From contig JAKSXM010000014.1 of NCBI GenBank assembly GCA_022575985.1, forward strand, positions 4,960,001 to 5,024,000: a stretch of DNA of 64,000 bases. The letters are read 5' to 3'. The notes beneath the pieces were generated by a model. It did no database searches, was not told the origin of the DNA, and worked only from the letters and a program-made list of their open reading frames with translations. This document shows positions 31,318-43,321 of the stretch, piece after piece (position 1 is the stretch's first letter; the number at the start of each line of letters is the position of its first letter). This DNA is from Anagrus nilaparvatae. Lineage: Eukaryota > Arthropoda > Insecta > Hymenoptera > Mymaridae. A program made the position numbers and the translations under genes.

Positions 31318-33085
31318 GGGCTCTGGAATGGGGGATGCCAACGACTAACCCCAGGGGACGAATGGTGCTCTAAATGGCCACTAGGTGCAAACTAGTGGTC
31401 CAGAATAGAGGTAACAGGCCCACCTACGAGAGGCCGGGTTGGGGTGTCTCTATCCCGGACATAACCTTCGCTACAGAAGCTGCGTCCGGGAGAATAGGCG
31501 ACTGGAGGGTGATGGATGAACAATACAATGGTAGTGATCATCATTACATCGCCTTCCGGGTATTGGAAGGAACCTCACAACAACCTCCGTACAGGAGGCG
31601 CCCCTTGGGTTGGAACGTCCCAAAAATGGACGAAGACAGATTCGAAGAGTATCTTCGAATCGAGTCAGCGTCCATCCCCGCTTGGCATGGAGGGGCCACA
31701 AGTCCCCATGATGCTGAAATCTTAGTTAAGAAAGTAACGTCTCTATTATGCAGGGCTTGTGACGCCTCGATGCCTCGCCGCAGGCCCTGGAAAGGGAGAA
31801 AGCCAGTGTACTGGTGGACTCCCGAAATAGCCGAGCTCCGGAAGGAATGCCACAGGACACGACGAAAGGCGCAAAGAGCACGGGACAGACCTGAGGCCGC
31901 CGTTCTTTCTCAGAATCATAAGGACGCCAAACACCAGCTGGCCAAGGCCATCCGTCAAAGCAAGGCTCGATGTCTGCGTTCATTACGCGAAGATGTAAAC
32001 AAGGACCCCTGGGGCCTAGGTTACAAAGTCGTAATGGGCAAGTTGAACCGGGGGTCCGACAACATGATGGACGCGGCGTCGACTGAACGGATCGTCGGTG
32101 CTCTCTTCCCTGAAAGGCCCATCCGGGAAAACGCGGCTGAGGTGACACCCAGGGAGGAAGTGCCACTGTTCAGCGAAGGCGAGATGGTCAAGGCCATAAA
32201 GGCCATGAAAAATGGCAAGGCGCCGGGGCCAGACGGGATGCCGGCGGAAGTGCTCAAAAGAGCGGTTCAAGTAATCCCTGGTATCCTATTAAGCATGTTC
32301 TATGCGTGTTTGGTGGCTGGAGTGTTCCCAAAGCAGTGGAAGGTGGCACGTCTCGTGCTCTTGAACAAGGGCAAGGGGGGAGCCCCGGACTCTCCATCAT
32401 CTTACAGACCTTTGTGTATGTTAAATACCATTGGTAAGGTGATGGAGAGCTTGCTCCGGGCAAGGCTCAGAAGGGCAATCGAGGAGGGCGGTGGTCTCTC
32501 TGAGGAGCAGCATGGTTTTCGTGAATGGCATTCCACGATAGACGCCATTCGGCGTGTCGTGGATACCGTAGAGGCTGAGAGGGAAAAGCGGCATGCAATT
32601 CGCAAGGACGTCCTTCTGGTAACGCTGGACGTCAAAAACGCTTTCAACTCGGCCAGGTGGGATGACATGATCCGGTCCCTCGAGTACGATTTCCGGATAC
32701 CCAGGTATCTGAGTAACATACTAAAGGATTACCTGCGGGACCGGAGACTGCTCTACGACACGCTCGACGGAAGGCGTGAAAGGGTTTTGAGTGCAGGCAT
32801 CGCGCAAGGTTCGGTTCTCGGACCTGATCTGTGGAATGCCTTTTACGATGGCTTGTTGCGCGTCCACCTCCCAGAAGGAGTTTCCCTGATCGGGTACGCC
32901 GACGACGTGGCCCTGACCATAACTGGCAGGGACATGGAAGTGACCCAGGATAGGTTGAATCTAGTCATGAGACGGATCAACCTCTGGATGGGCGATCACG
33001 GGCTCCAGCTTGCGATCCCAAAAACGGAGATCGTACTGCTGACTCGTCGAAGGGTTCCCACCGACTTCGATGTAATTATCGACGA
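31318..33085 (+). pseudogene. R1/Jockey-type LINE copy 2, internal fragment (EN-RT)
   Basis: Same family as copy 1 but in opposite orientation, beginning in the endonuclease at [15 protein letters not shown]. An early stop (TAA, 31371) precedes a long frame, 31374-33110. It holds the EN end and the RT: APGPDGMPAEVLKRAV, TLDVKNAFNSARW, AQGSVLGPDLWNAFYDG and motif C GYADDVALTI. Homology ends at TDFDVII near 33085, after which Helitron sequence resumes; the last residues of the frame are read-through. It is truncated at both ends, so it is not a normal retrotransposition product. It serves as the uninterrupted reference for the MITE in copy 1. Confidence 0.88.
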
Positions 33086-33089
33086 TGTT

Positions 33090-33655
33090 TTTGTTAATTC
33101 TAAACATTAATGTCTAAAGATTGTAATTCGTTAGATATGTTTCCATTAATTGGTAATTGTTTTAAAATATCTTCATCTATTTCTATATTTTTGTAATATA
33201 TATTATTTAATTTAAGCCATACAAGTGCATTTTTAATTTTTTCAGAACGCACTTTGAAGTCACTAAATCCACTTGTGTATTTATATGAAAAATTAATATA
33301 GATGGTAATTTATTTGGATGTATAGGTAATTTGTTTATATTCTCATCAATATTTTGTCGAAAGTTAATTATATTTCCAGAATAAGAATATTGATTTCCTT
33401 TAATTCAATAAATTGTAATTATCGGATGGATCCTAGCTATTAACATTTGTTCTATATAACTTAAATTACGTAATTCATCTGGTACTGTTCCCGGATATAT
33501 ATTTTTATCAGTAGTAAATTGGGTTGATTTTTCGCAATGAGTACAAATGTTATTTTCATCTGTATGAATGTCATAAAATGATCTGTTACATCTAATACAT
33601 TCTTGAGTGAAAATATTTTGACATTCTTTGTCAAATAAATTTCCAGGAGGTTTAA
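33090..33655 (-). pseudogene. Helitron N-terminal (DUF6570-like) domain, decayed
   Basis: The minus strand reads GNLFDKECQNIFTQECIRCN with C-x2-C pairs (CIRC, CTHC), then YPGTVPDELRNLSYIEQMLI, ARIHPIITIY, a TGA stop, IKGNQYSYSGNIINFRQNID, and after a frameshift SGFSDFKVRSEKIKNALVWL and DEDILKQLPINGNISNELQS. This matches the domain preceding Rep in many animal Helitron proteins (pattern LSxIEEMLIARVHP...GGQYxYSGHVINFPQ). It is collinear with the Rep fragment at 17.1 kb and on the same strand, which supports one Helitron spanning the whole block. Confidence 0.85.
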
Positions 33656-33689
33656 CTTAACTTTTCAAGGAGGTTTTTAGAGTAAGAAT

Positions 33690-35440
33690 TATGAATTTTC
33701 GGTCAAAAATATTTCCACTCAAAGTTCATGTTTATTGTTCTAAAAAACTCTTTTGTAATATCTTGGAAAATCGGAAAATATGTTCGGTTGAAAAATTAAA
33801 TAGCATCCACCTAAAATTCATTTTTTTCGCTTTGAAAAACCTTCTTATAATGTGAAAAGTTGATTTCTTCAAGATTTTAGTCTGCCATCTTGTAAAATCG
33901 TAAAATATGTTGTTGAAAAATTAAATATTTTCCACCCAAATTAATTTTTCTCGCCTTAAAACCCCCTTGTAAAGTTAAAAGTTAATTTTCTTAAGTTTTA
34001 TGGTCCGCCATTATGGAAAATCGGAAAATATGTTGGGTTGAAAAATTTAATATTTTTTACCCAAAATTCATTTTTTTAGACTTTAAAAACTTCCTTGTAA
34101 TGTGAAAAGTTAAATTTTTAAAGTTTTTCAATTCACCATCTTGGAAAATTGGAAAATATGTTTATTTGAGAAATTGAATGTTTTTCACTCAAAATTCATT
34201 TTTTTCGCTTTAAAAAACCTTCTTATAATGAGAAAAGTTGATTTCTTCAAGTTTTTAGTCCGCCATCTTGTAAAATCGGTAAATATGTTGTTGAAAAATT
34301 AAATATTTTCCACCCAAAATTCATTTTTCTTGCCTTAAAAACCCTTTTGTAAAGTTAAAAGATAATTTTTTTAAGTTTAATGGTCGGCTATCTTGGAAAA
34401 TTGGAAAATATGTTGGATTAAAAAATTCAATATTTTCACCCGAAACTCATTTTTCTCGCTCTAAAAAATCCCGTTGTAATATGAAAAGTTGATTGTTTCA
34501 AGTTTTTCAGTCCGACATCTTGGAAAATTGGAAAATATGTTGGGTTGAAAAATTAAATATTTCCCACTTAAAATTCATTTTTCTTACCCTAAAAAACCCC
34601 CTTGTAAACTTAAAAGTTGATTATTTTAAGTTTTATGGTCCGCCATATTGGACTGAAAATTCATATCTCTTTCCCCAAAAACCCCTTTGTAAGGTTGAAA
34701 GTTAATTTTTTTAAGTTTAATGGTCCACTATCTTGGAAAATCAGAAAATATGTTGGGTTGAAAAATTAAATATTTTCGATCGAAAATTCATATCTATTGC
34801 CCCAAAAACCCCCTTCTAAGCTTAAAAGTTAATTTTTTTACATTTTATGGTCCGATATCTTGGAATTTTGGAAATATGTTGGTTTGAAAAATAAAATATT
34901 TTTGACCGGAAATTCATATTTCTTGCCCCAAAAACTCCCTTGTAAAGTTAAAAGTTAATTTTTTTAAATTTAATTGTACGCCATCTTGAAAAATCAGAAA
35001 ATTTGTTGTGTTGAAAAATTGAATATTTTTCACCCAATATTTATTTTTCTTGCCCTAAAAAACTCCTTTGTAATGTGAAAAATGGATTTTTTCAAGTTTT
35101 TCAATCCGCCATCTTGGAAAATTGAAAAATATGTCGATTTGAAAAATTAAATGTTTTCCACCCAAAATTCATTTTTTTCGCTTTAAAAATCCTCCTTGTA
35201 ATGTGAAAAGTTGATTTTTCAAGTTTTTAGTCCGCCATCTTGGAAAATCGGAAAACATGTTGGGTTGAAAAATTAAATATTTTCCATGCGAAATTCATTT
35301 TTCTCGCCCTAAAAAATCTCCTTCTAATGTGAAAAGTTGATTTTTTCAAGTTTTTCAATCCACCATCTTGGAAAATTGGAGATTATGTTGGGTTGAAAAA
35401 TTAAAAATTTTATTAATAAAAATGTTTTTTTTAACCTCGA
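33690..35440. repeat. Tandem repeat in Helitron 5' region, unit about 125 bp
   Basis: About 13-14 diverged copies share CCGCCATCTTGGAAAATCGG, AAATATGTTGGGTTGAAAAA and AATGTGAAAAGTTGATT. The phrase around GCCATCTTGG recurs at about 33890, 34011, 34136, 34261, 34386, 34512, 34641, 34727, 34854, 34980, 35106, 35232 and 35360, giving 121-129-bp spacing with one shortened unit. No coding. It lies between the Helitron 5' end and the first coding remnant. Confidence 0.88.
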
Positions 35441-35730
35441 ATACCCCTAGGTAATGTGAAAAGTTCTTTTTTATTCGTAAATATCGAAACTCTCAATATT
35501 TAAATTTTAAAAAAGTAATTTTTTGATGAGGAGTTAGATTTTTTGCTATTATTCTTAAATGTGCGTACCAAATGGGCTACAAATTTAATCAGTTCGTCTT
35601 TGTCTTATTTGAGACCATCTGTGAATTTTGAAGCTAATCGGCAATATCATTAACGAGTTATCGTGCACACAAACTCGACATTCTGTCGCGGGAATAGACT
35701 GAGCTCAGCTCAGAGCTTCGCTCAGTCTAA
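35441..35730 (-). other. Helitron 5' terminal region
   Basis: On the minus strand the terminus reads TTAGACTGAGCGAAGCTCTG, followed by AGCTGAGCTCAGTCT, which folds on itself (AGACTGAG with CTCAGTCT). AGACTGAGCGAAGC is inverted near the other end of the element. The conventional TC start is not seen. Confidence 0.6.
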
Positions 35731-38355
35731 TTAAAATATTTTTATTGACTTTGGCAGAAACTATACATCATTCTACATTTTTTTTTAATAGTGTCCTGTT
35801 TTATACAGAAGTTGTAATTTCAAATATTTTTATGCAATGATTGCATTCAAATATTATTGCTTTTAGCAGAACCTGTATGCAATTCTAAATTTTTTTGGAT
35901 AGTGTCGCGTTTTATACAAAATTAGTAATTTTAAATATTTTTATGCAATGATAGCATTGAAATTTTTTTCTAATAGTGTTTAACCCATTAGCGCCGGCGC
36001 AACCATATCACTGACGCTCGGATTTTTGCTTAGAAAACGGGTAAAAAAATGATTTTTTTTTAAACTGAAAGTCTTTTTTTACTAAAAACGACTTGCTTTA
36101 CAAGATTCTGGGGTCAGATTTTTAATATTATTGACCGTTATTTAAATATGGCAGCCCCAAAAAATACAAAAAATCGATTATCGATACAAAATTAAAAATC
36201 TGACCCCGGAATCTCGTAAAGCAAGTCCTATTTAGTGAGGAAATACTTTAAGTTTAAAAAAAATTATTTTTTTACCCGTTTTCTAAGCGAAATCCGAGCG
36301 TCCGTGGTATGGTCGCGCCGGCGCTAATGGGTTAATATGAAAATTGTATTTTTAAATATTTTTATGTAATGATTGCATTGAAATATTGTTATTTACTTTA
36401 GCAGAAACTATACGCCATTTAAAATTTTTTTTTAATAGTCTCCTGTTTTATTGAAAAGTTTTAATTTCAAATATTTTTATGCAATGATTCCATTGAAATA
36501 TTTTTATTGACTTTAGCAGAAACTATATGCCATTCTAAATTTTTTTGAATAGTGTCGTATTTTATAGAAATGCTGTAATTTTAAATATTTTTATGCAATG
36601 ATTGCATTGAAATATTATTATTGATATTAGCAGAAACTGTACTATATTCTAAATTTTTTGAAAAATGCTCTGTCATATATAAAAATTGGGATTTCAAAAA
36701 CTTTTATGCAATGTTAACATTGAAATATTTTTATGGACTTTAGCATTGACTATATGCCATTCTAAATTTTTTTGGATAGTGTCTTGTTTTATGCAAAATT
36801 AGTAATTTCAAATATTTTTATGCAATGATAGCATTGCAATTTTTTTATTGACTTTAGCAGAAACTATACGCCATTCTAATTTTATTTCTATTTTTATAGA
36901 AAAAAGGGGATTTAAAATATTTTTATGCAATGATTGCATTGATATATTATTAATGACTTTAGCAGAAACTGTACTCCATTCTAAATTTTTTTCTAATAGT
37001 GTCGTGTTTTATAAAAAAGCTGTAATTTCAAATATTTTTATGCAATGATTGCATTGAAATATTATTATTGACTTTAGCAGAAACTGTACTACATTCTAAA
37101 TTTTTTTGAATAATGCTCTGTCATATATGAAAATTGGGATTTCAAATATTTTTATGCAAAGTTAACATTAAAATATTTTTATTGACTTTGGCAGAAACTA
37201 TACATCATTCTACATTTTTTTTTAATAGTGTGCTGTTTTATACAGAAGTTGTAATTTCAAATATTTTTATGCAATGATTGCATTCAAATATTGTTATTGC
37301 TTTTAGCAGAACCTGTATGCAATTCTAAATTTTTTTGGATAGTGTCGCGTTTTATACAAAATTAGTAATTTCAAATATTTTTATGCAATGATAGCATTGA
37401 AATTTATTTCTAATAGTCTCCTGTTTTATAGAAAAGTTTGAATTTCAAATATTTTTATGCAATGATTGCATTAAAATATTGTTTTTGACTTTAGCAGAAA
37501 CTATATGCCATTCTAAATTTTTTTGGATAGTGTCGTGTTTTATGCAAAATTAGTAATTTAAAATATTTTTATGCAATGATTGCATTGAAATATTGTTCTT
37601 GACTTTAGCAGAAACTATACGCCATTCTAATTTTTTTTCTAATAGTCTCCTGTTTTATACAAAAGTTGTAATTTCATATATTTTTATGCAATGATTGCAT
37701 TGAAATATTATTAATGACTTTAGCAGAAACTGTACTCCATTCTAAATTTTTTTTTAATAATGCTTTGTCATATATGAAAATTGGAATTTCAAATATTTTT
37801 ATGCAATGTTAACATTGAAATATTTTTATTGACTTTGGCAGAAACTATACGTCATTCTACATTTTTTTCTAATAGTGTCCTGCTTTATACAGAAGTTGTA
37901 ATTTAAAATATTTTTATGCAATGTTTGCATTGATATGTAATTATTGACTTTAGCAGAAACTATATGCCATTCTGAATTTTTTTGGAATAGTCTCCTATTT
38001 TATATAAAAGTTGGGATTTCAAATATTTTTATGCAATGATTGCATTGAATTATTGTTATTGACTTTAGCAGAAACTGTACGCCATTCTAAAGTTTTTTTT
38101 AATAGTGCTCTGTTTTATATGAAAATTGTAATTTTAATTATTTTATGCGATTATAACAATGAAATTTTCTTATTGACTTTAGCAGAAACTATACGCCACT
38201 ATAGATTTTTTTCTAATTGTCTCCTGTTATATAGAAAAGTTGTGAATTCAAATATTTTTATGCAATGATTGCATTGAAATACTTTTGCAATTTCATATAT
38301 TTTTATGCAATGGTAGCATTAAAATTTTTTTTTTTATTTTAGTTGAAACTGTAGA
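35731..38355 (+). repeat. Satellite array, right part
   Basis: Same unit as 7590-12526, about 19-20 copies after subtracting the MITE. A larger duplication is visible: the sequence from 35731 recurs at 37168. The distance is 1437 bp, or about 1085 bp without the 352 bp added by the piggyBac-type MITE. The copy at 37141-37190 is the uninterrupted Helitron target. Units decay toward the right edge, which ends in A/T-rich sequence. Confidence 0.9.
35980..36335. mobile_element. piggyBac-type MITE with TTAA duplication
   Basis: TTAA at 35980-35983 and 36332-36335 flanks a 348-bp element with inverted ends CCCATTAGCGCCGGCGC. The palindrome continues through ACGCTCGGATTT and TTAGAAAACGGGTAAAAAAA and their complements. 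TTAA targeting with a CCC start is typical of piggyBac. It has no coding capacity and lies within a satellite unit. Confidence 0.88.
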
Positions 38356-39158
38356 AAAAATAAATATAAATATTGGATAAATGTCATATAAAAAATGGAT
38401 ACCAGCTGTCCTAAGTATGAAAAAATAAAAAATTTAAAAAATTAGACTCCCAGTCGTTTTTTTGATATTTCTCTTTATTAATGAATGGAATAAAAAAAAA
38501 AAAAAAAATTGCATTAGAAAAGTGTATTATAAATAAAAAGAAACTTGGTTTTAACATTTTGATAAAATCCATTTCAAGATCTGAAGTGATGAAAATGACT
38601 ACTTTTTGATTTTTTAAATTTTGAAGTTCTTAGCTTCAAACAGTTGTAACTCTTAACCGTGAGCTCAAATTAAAAAAAAAAAAAAAACGTCAAATCGATA
38701 GCATTTTTTCCAAGGAATAATTTGCACCAAAGCTTGTCTCAAAAAACTTCTTAGATCCTGAGAAAAATCAGTTTTAGTAAAAAAAAAAATGAAATTATTT
38801 TGCGTTTTCGACCACTAACTTCTGATATTGATTTCACGAAATCATTTAAATATTTTTTAAAAATTAAAAAATCCTCTGGAGATATTTCTTTAAAGGTTAC
38901 TTTAAAACCACTTTTATGTATTTTTGTCCGTAGAATTCTTCATAAATGCGTGTCCAATAAAATTAAAAATAATCAATTTTTTCAATTATTTCATTTTAAT
39001 ATGTATAGGATAATTACGAATATTCAAAAACCTTCCAAATTCTTGATAAAAAACTTAAATACTACTTTTGTATTTAATCAGATGCTGGAATTGAAAGAAC
39101 TATAATGAATTCGAAAGTTTATTTTTATTTATTTAAATAATGAAAATAGTGAAAATAT
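38356..39158. other. Non-coding sequence with homopolymers
   Basis: Poly(A) runs at about 38490 and 38672-38687. The ORF at 38800-39105 has no recognisable features and is A/T-driven. Confidence 0.5.
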
Positions 39159-40146
39159 ATGTTAAAAAAATTTTTATCATTTAGATTTTATCGAATAAAT
39201 TGCACAGAAATAATACGAATAGCTAGGATTAAAGAGGTTGAAAAAATAGCAGCACGAGAAAAAAGAAAAAGAGCTTGGCCTGGTTTACACCCTGGTAAAA
39301 AAGAAAATGTGCGGATCAAGAGCGGGCGTTATAAGACGTAGAAATTCTATGAATTTGAAAATGGAGAATCACGGGTACCTATTAAATACCATTAAAGAGA
39401 GAATTAAAAAATTACGTCCAATAAATGTAGTTCTTGAAAGCGCTGATGACGATGAATTTTCTATGCTAGAAAAAAGATTTGATGATCATCCAACTTTTCA
39501 AGAATATCATGCTTGTTATTCTATTCTTAATAGAACGGTTTCATCAGGTTTCCTTTATTGCAATTGTCGAGATATTAGACAAGATGAAACACGTAGAAAT
39601 GTTCTAATATTAGGGTCTGTCTTGGCAACAAAAGTTCAAAATGTTACAAAGCAGCCGCCAATACGTGGTACAAATTTGCGTTAAATTAATTCATAACTTT
39701 TTCCTCCGATTATACAGATTATTAAAAAAATGCGATTTCACAAATCTAGTTTGGGAAATACTTGGTATGTGAGATTGCATGATTTCAGACGTAAAATATT
39801 TAACGAAAATACATTTGATAAAAGGTTGCAGTTTTCTTAAATTTATCAATTGCCAATAAACAAATTACATGATTTTGATTTTAAGCTATGTGCTGTGTAA
39901 TCCAGAACTTATTATAAATTTTGAAATAATTAAGCCTAGAAACGATGAAAGAGAGTCTGAACATATCCGTCAGGAGAATTTATAATAAGAAACTAAATTG
40001 AAAGACCAGTATTACATGCGAATGTTAATTTAAAGGTTAAAAACGACTATGGTTACATAATACACGAAATTTTAGAAATAGAAAAAGAAAAGGAAAAATT
40101 TGGTGATGTATTAATTTTGACTAATTATGAATTACTAGAAATTTAG
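39159..40146 (+). pseudogene. Degenerate coding remnant, unidentified
   Basis: Several short plus-strand frames follow each other with non-random composition: IARIKEVEKIAAREKRKRAW (39159-39341), SADDDEFSMLEKRFDDHPTF and CNCRDIRQDETRRN (39307-39684), and HANVNLKVKNDYGYIIHEIL (about 40000-40146). They look like pieces of one frameshifted ORF, but no domain was recognised. The CNC pair and acidic DDDE string are not sufficient to name a family. Confidence 0.3.
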
Positions 40147-41456
40147 GAGTCAAAAAAGTATAAGTGGTAGGATGAAGTTAATTCTTTTTTAAATATGTCT
40201 GGATCTTTGAAAAATTTTTTCTTTTGAAAAGCATGGAAAGATTAAAGATTATTTTGCTTACTTATTTACTTATTAACTTACAATCACATTCTTCTATGAT
40301 GAGAGTATACATATGCAATAATTTTAAATTTTATAACATTCAGTATAATAAAACTTAATATTAATTTATGTAAACTTATATAATTCTTAATAAAAGTAAT
40401 TTTGTGCAAAACTTAAGAAAGAAGAAAATTGTAATATTTATAAGAAAATAGTTTATCTGTCATAAAAAAAATAAAATCTGCATTTTGTGTGCAGAATGGT
40501 GTTCTGCAATGTGATAGGTGAAATTTTTATTTTTGATTTTTTTGCATAGAAGCATGTTTTGAGACCTTAGGAAGCTAAAAAACTGATTTTTAAAAAAAGT
40601 CTGTATGTCTGTGTAATTTTTAAATCAAGAAGCTTTCGAATTTTTAGATTTTTCGGAATGTAAAAATTTCTGATACAAATGTCAAAAAAATTTACAAAAC
40701 TATTTTGGAAAATATATACCGATTGATGCAAGCAAATCTGATACAAATAAAAATATTTACTAATGTTTCAAATATTTATTAGAAATTCATATTTTTTTAG
40801 CAGAAAAGATAAATAGTAATAAAAATATTCTAGAAAGCTTAGATGCTGTTGAAGATTCACACTTAAATTTATACATTTTAATATAAAAAAAAATAAAATA
40901 ATTAAGAAAAAATATTGAAAATTTGAGATTTGAAGTGCAAAATATGTTGTCTAAAAGGGGTATAAAGGTCTTAAATCTATCTTATTATTAAGTTCCGTTA
41001 AAAATAAATTAAATTTTCTAATTTGACATGAATGTATTGGATTTTCCATGCGATATCGTCGAGGAAACTGTAAAAAAACGATTACAAAAAGTTTTTTGGA
41101 ATTTTCACTGTGCCGCACCGGGTCTAGAGGTCAAAAAACCAAAATAACAGGCTTTTGGACCGTTTTTTTGGTCGTTTTTGTGGCGGGGAAGGGTAGATGG
41201 ACAAGCGGGCAACGGTTACCACATTTTTTTTACACCCAAAAACTTTAAAAATAATTAGTTTGAAAATCCAAGAACAGGGGCATTTCACTTATTTTACCCC
41301 GACATACCCTTTATATAAGAAATTTATATATTATTCTTTAAACCTATTGAAAATTGCTGCCCTTATAGTCAATTAGGTTATTAAATTATTTTATTTGAAC
41401 CAAAAATTAAAGCAAAATTAAAAGTAAAATTTTCGGGGTTTTAAAAATATTTTGAG

Positions 41457-41493
<37 letters not shown>

Positions 41494-41619
41494 GAACATT
41501 TTTTTTGACAATAGAGGTTATTTATCTTGTTTTTTTTTTTAAATTCGGGGAGTAATTTTAAATTGTATTTAGTATTCTATAAACTAGTGAGTTGGTAATT
41601 TTTTAATTTTTTGAAAGAA
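40147..41619. other. Non-coding sequence
   Basis: A/T-rich with a T run at 41463-41488. A GC-richer patch at 41100-41220 (GTGCCGCACCGGGTCTAGAG and surroundings) is not recognised. Confidence 0.5.
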
Positions 41620-42450
41620 TAATGGGTAAAAGACATCAAATAATAGTTCAAAATACAGTCGATTTGAAAAAGACGCGAAAACACATACGGTTATTATTCG
41701 AAACATGTAAACGGTAGCAACAGCTAACGGAACTTTGCCGAACCACGGTTACCGGTTTAACGACAGTCAATCAGCTGTTACTCTGAAATAGCTTGTGTGG
41801 GTGGAAAGCGAATTGAATCGTAACATTTCCCAAGTAGATAGGGAAATCAAATTACCGATTAAGTTGATGGTATTTCAGACCTCAGACCGGCAATGATGAG
41901 AATTAAGGCAATCTGGAAATCCGTTAATATCACTTCTTTAGCCTGTCCGCGCACAAAATTAAAAAAAATTAAACAAATTAATAGATTAGGCGAGTATACA
42001 CAAAACAAATGTGATTTGTAACCCCTCAGAGGGAGGGGTGACAATTATTAAGTTTTTTCCTACGTTCGACACTTTTTCCTACCCGACTAGAACCTTATCA
42101 AACCAAGGGGATTAGCCCTTGGAAATCAAAGGGGTTACGTTTATAATCGAGGCTGTGCCTCTGCGTAGGTTTCGACGCAATTCTGCACCTATGAAGCTGA
42201 TGCTGACTTAGGATCTCTTACATAAATAAAAACATTAAGTATTAATTCAATGTAAATATTTATTGAGTGTGAATTTAACAAAGGTCGTTCTATGAACTCG
42301 CTCTGCCAGAGATCCCAAGACAAGTGTGTCGTGATGTGCGAAATCTCTTTCTTATATACTTTTCGCAACTCACGCACACATGCTTGGAATCTTTATACAT
42401 AAAATTTGTTCTAGAAGTTTCTGGAAGGATTTTCACATTTGGCGCGAATT
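41620..42450 (+). mobile_element. Possible LTR-retrotransposon 3' end (PPT plus LTR)
   Basis: A polypurine tract AGAGGGAGGGG (42028-42038) is immediately followed by TG (42039), as at the start of a 3' LTR. The following ~400 bp contain a TATA-like TTATATAC at 42353 and AATAAA-like sites, ending near ...TTTTCACA (42438). No second LTR, target duplication or recognisable polymerase was found. The same GC patch also forms a small hairpin (CCCCTC...GAGGGG), so the purine run may be coincidental. Confidence 0.3.
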
Positions 42451-43321
42451 CCTTCTTTTTAGTTTATTAATTATTTTAATTACTTTTAATTATTTTTATT
42501 TTTACATATAATTTTAAATACATTGATTATTATTTTTTTACTTAATATTAATTTCTATTTACATTTTAAATTAATAAATATCCCTTTTTTATCAATAAAA
42601 TGCAGTTTGACCGTTGTGTCTATTTTTAATTGTCTTTAATATTTTATTAAGTACATTTAATTTATATCTGATAATAATTATGCATTTTATAGATAACAAA
42701 TGGGTATTTAATGATAATACTTATTATTTAATTTTCTTATTCTAAAATACTTAAAAATTACTATTTTACAAATAATATACATATATACATAATAATTGAA
42801 TACTAAAAAGCTATTCAATTATTTATTTCATCTAATTAGGTTTTTTAATAAATTAATTAATTATTTAATTGGTAATGATAATTAATTTTCATTCGATGAT
42901 GATAAATTGTTGCTTGGGAACTGCTGCCAACTATATAATTTATTTAAATATTTGAATATTAAAAGTGTTAATATTCCTTTGGTATTTTTGTACTGTATTC
43001 TAAAGCATCATGACCGGATCCTGTCGTGGTACCTGTATATAGTTTTACCGCGCGGTCTTCTCTCTCTTACTTTCTGTACATGCGTGTGTATACATTACAC
43101 GCATGTGTATGTTTTTTATATTGTGGATGCTAAGCATTGATATATATATATATCAACGATATTAATAGTGGATGCTAAAAGGGTACTATGCATTTGGTAT
43201 GTTACAGATTGTAAAAATGTGAATTAAAAAAATGATTAAAATTATTAATAATTACAAAATAGTTCAAAATTTTAAATTAGCGTAAGAATTTATTTATTAA
43301 CTCACAATAAATAATAATTTT
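42451..43321. other. Non-coding sequence
   Basis: Very A/T-rich. A palindromic GTGTATACATTACACGCATG region sits at 43060-43095 and a TA repeat at 43140-43155. No gene seen. Confidence 0.5.

Larger units (their letters stand above)
12527..35730 (-). mobile_element. Helitron (minus strand) expanded to 23.2 kb by nested insertions
   Basis: Rolling-circle DNA transposon inserted between A and T of the satellite. The left flank ...AAAGTTAACA (to 12526) and right flank TTAAAATATTTTT (from 35731) rejoin to the uninterrupted satellite sequence present at 37141-37190. On the minus strand the element ends CTAG followed by T, the Helitron 3' signature, and starts TTAGACTGAGCG rather than the usual TC. 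A 14-bp subterminal inverted pair, AGACTGAGCGAAGC and GCTTCGCTCAGTCT, lies near the two ends, as in Helitron2/Helentron-type elements. The coding pieces are collinear on the minus strand. Removing the recognised insertions leaves roughly 5 kb, a normal Helitron length. It is dead: stops, frameshifts, internal deletion and insertions. Confidence 0.85.
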
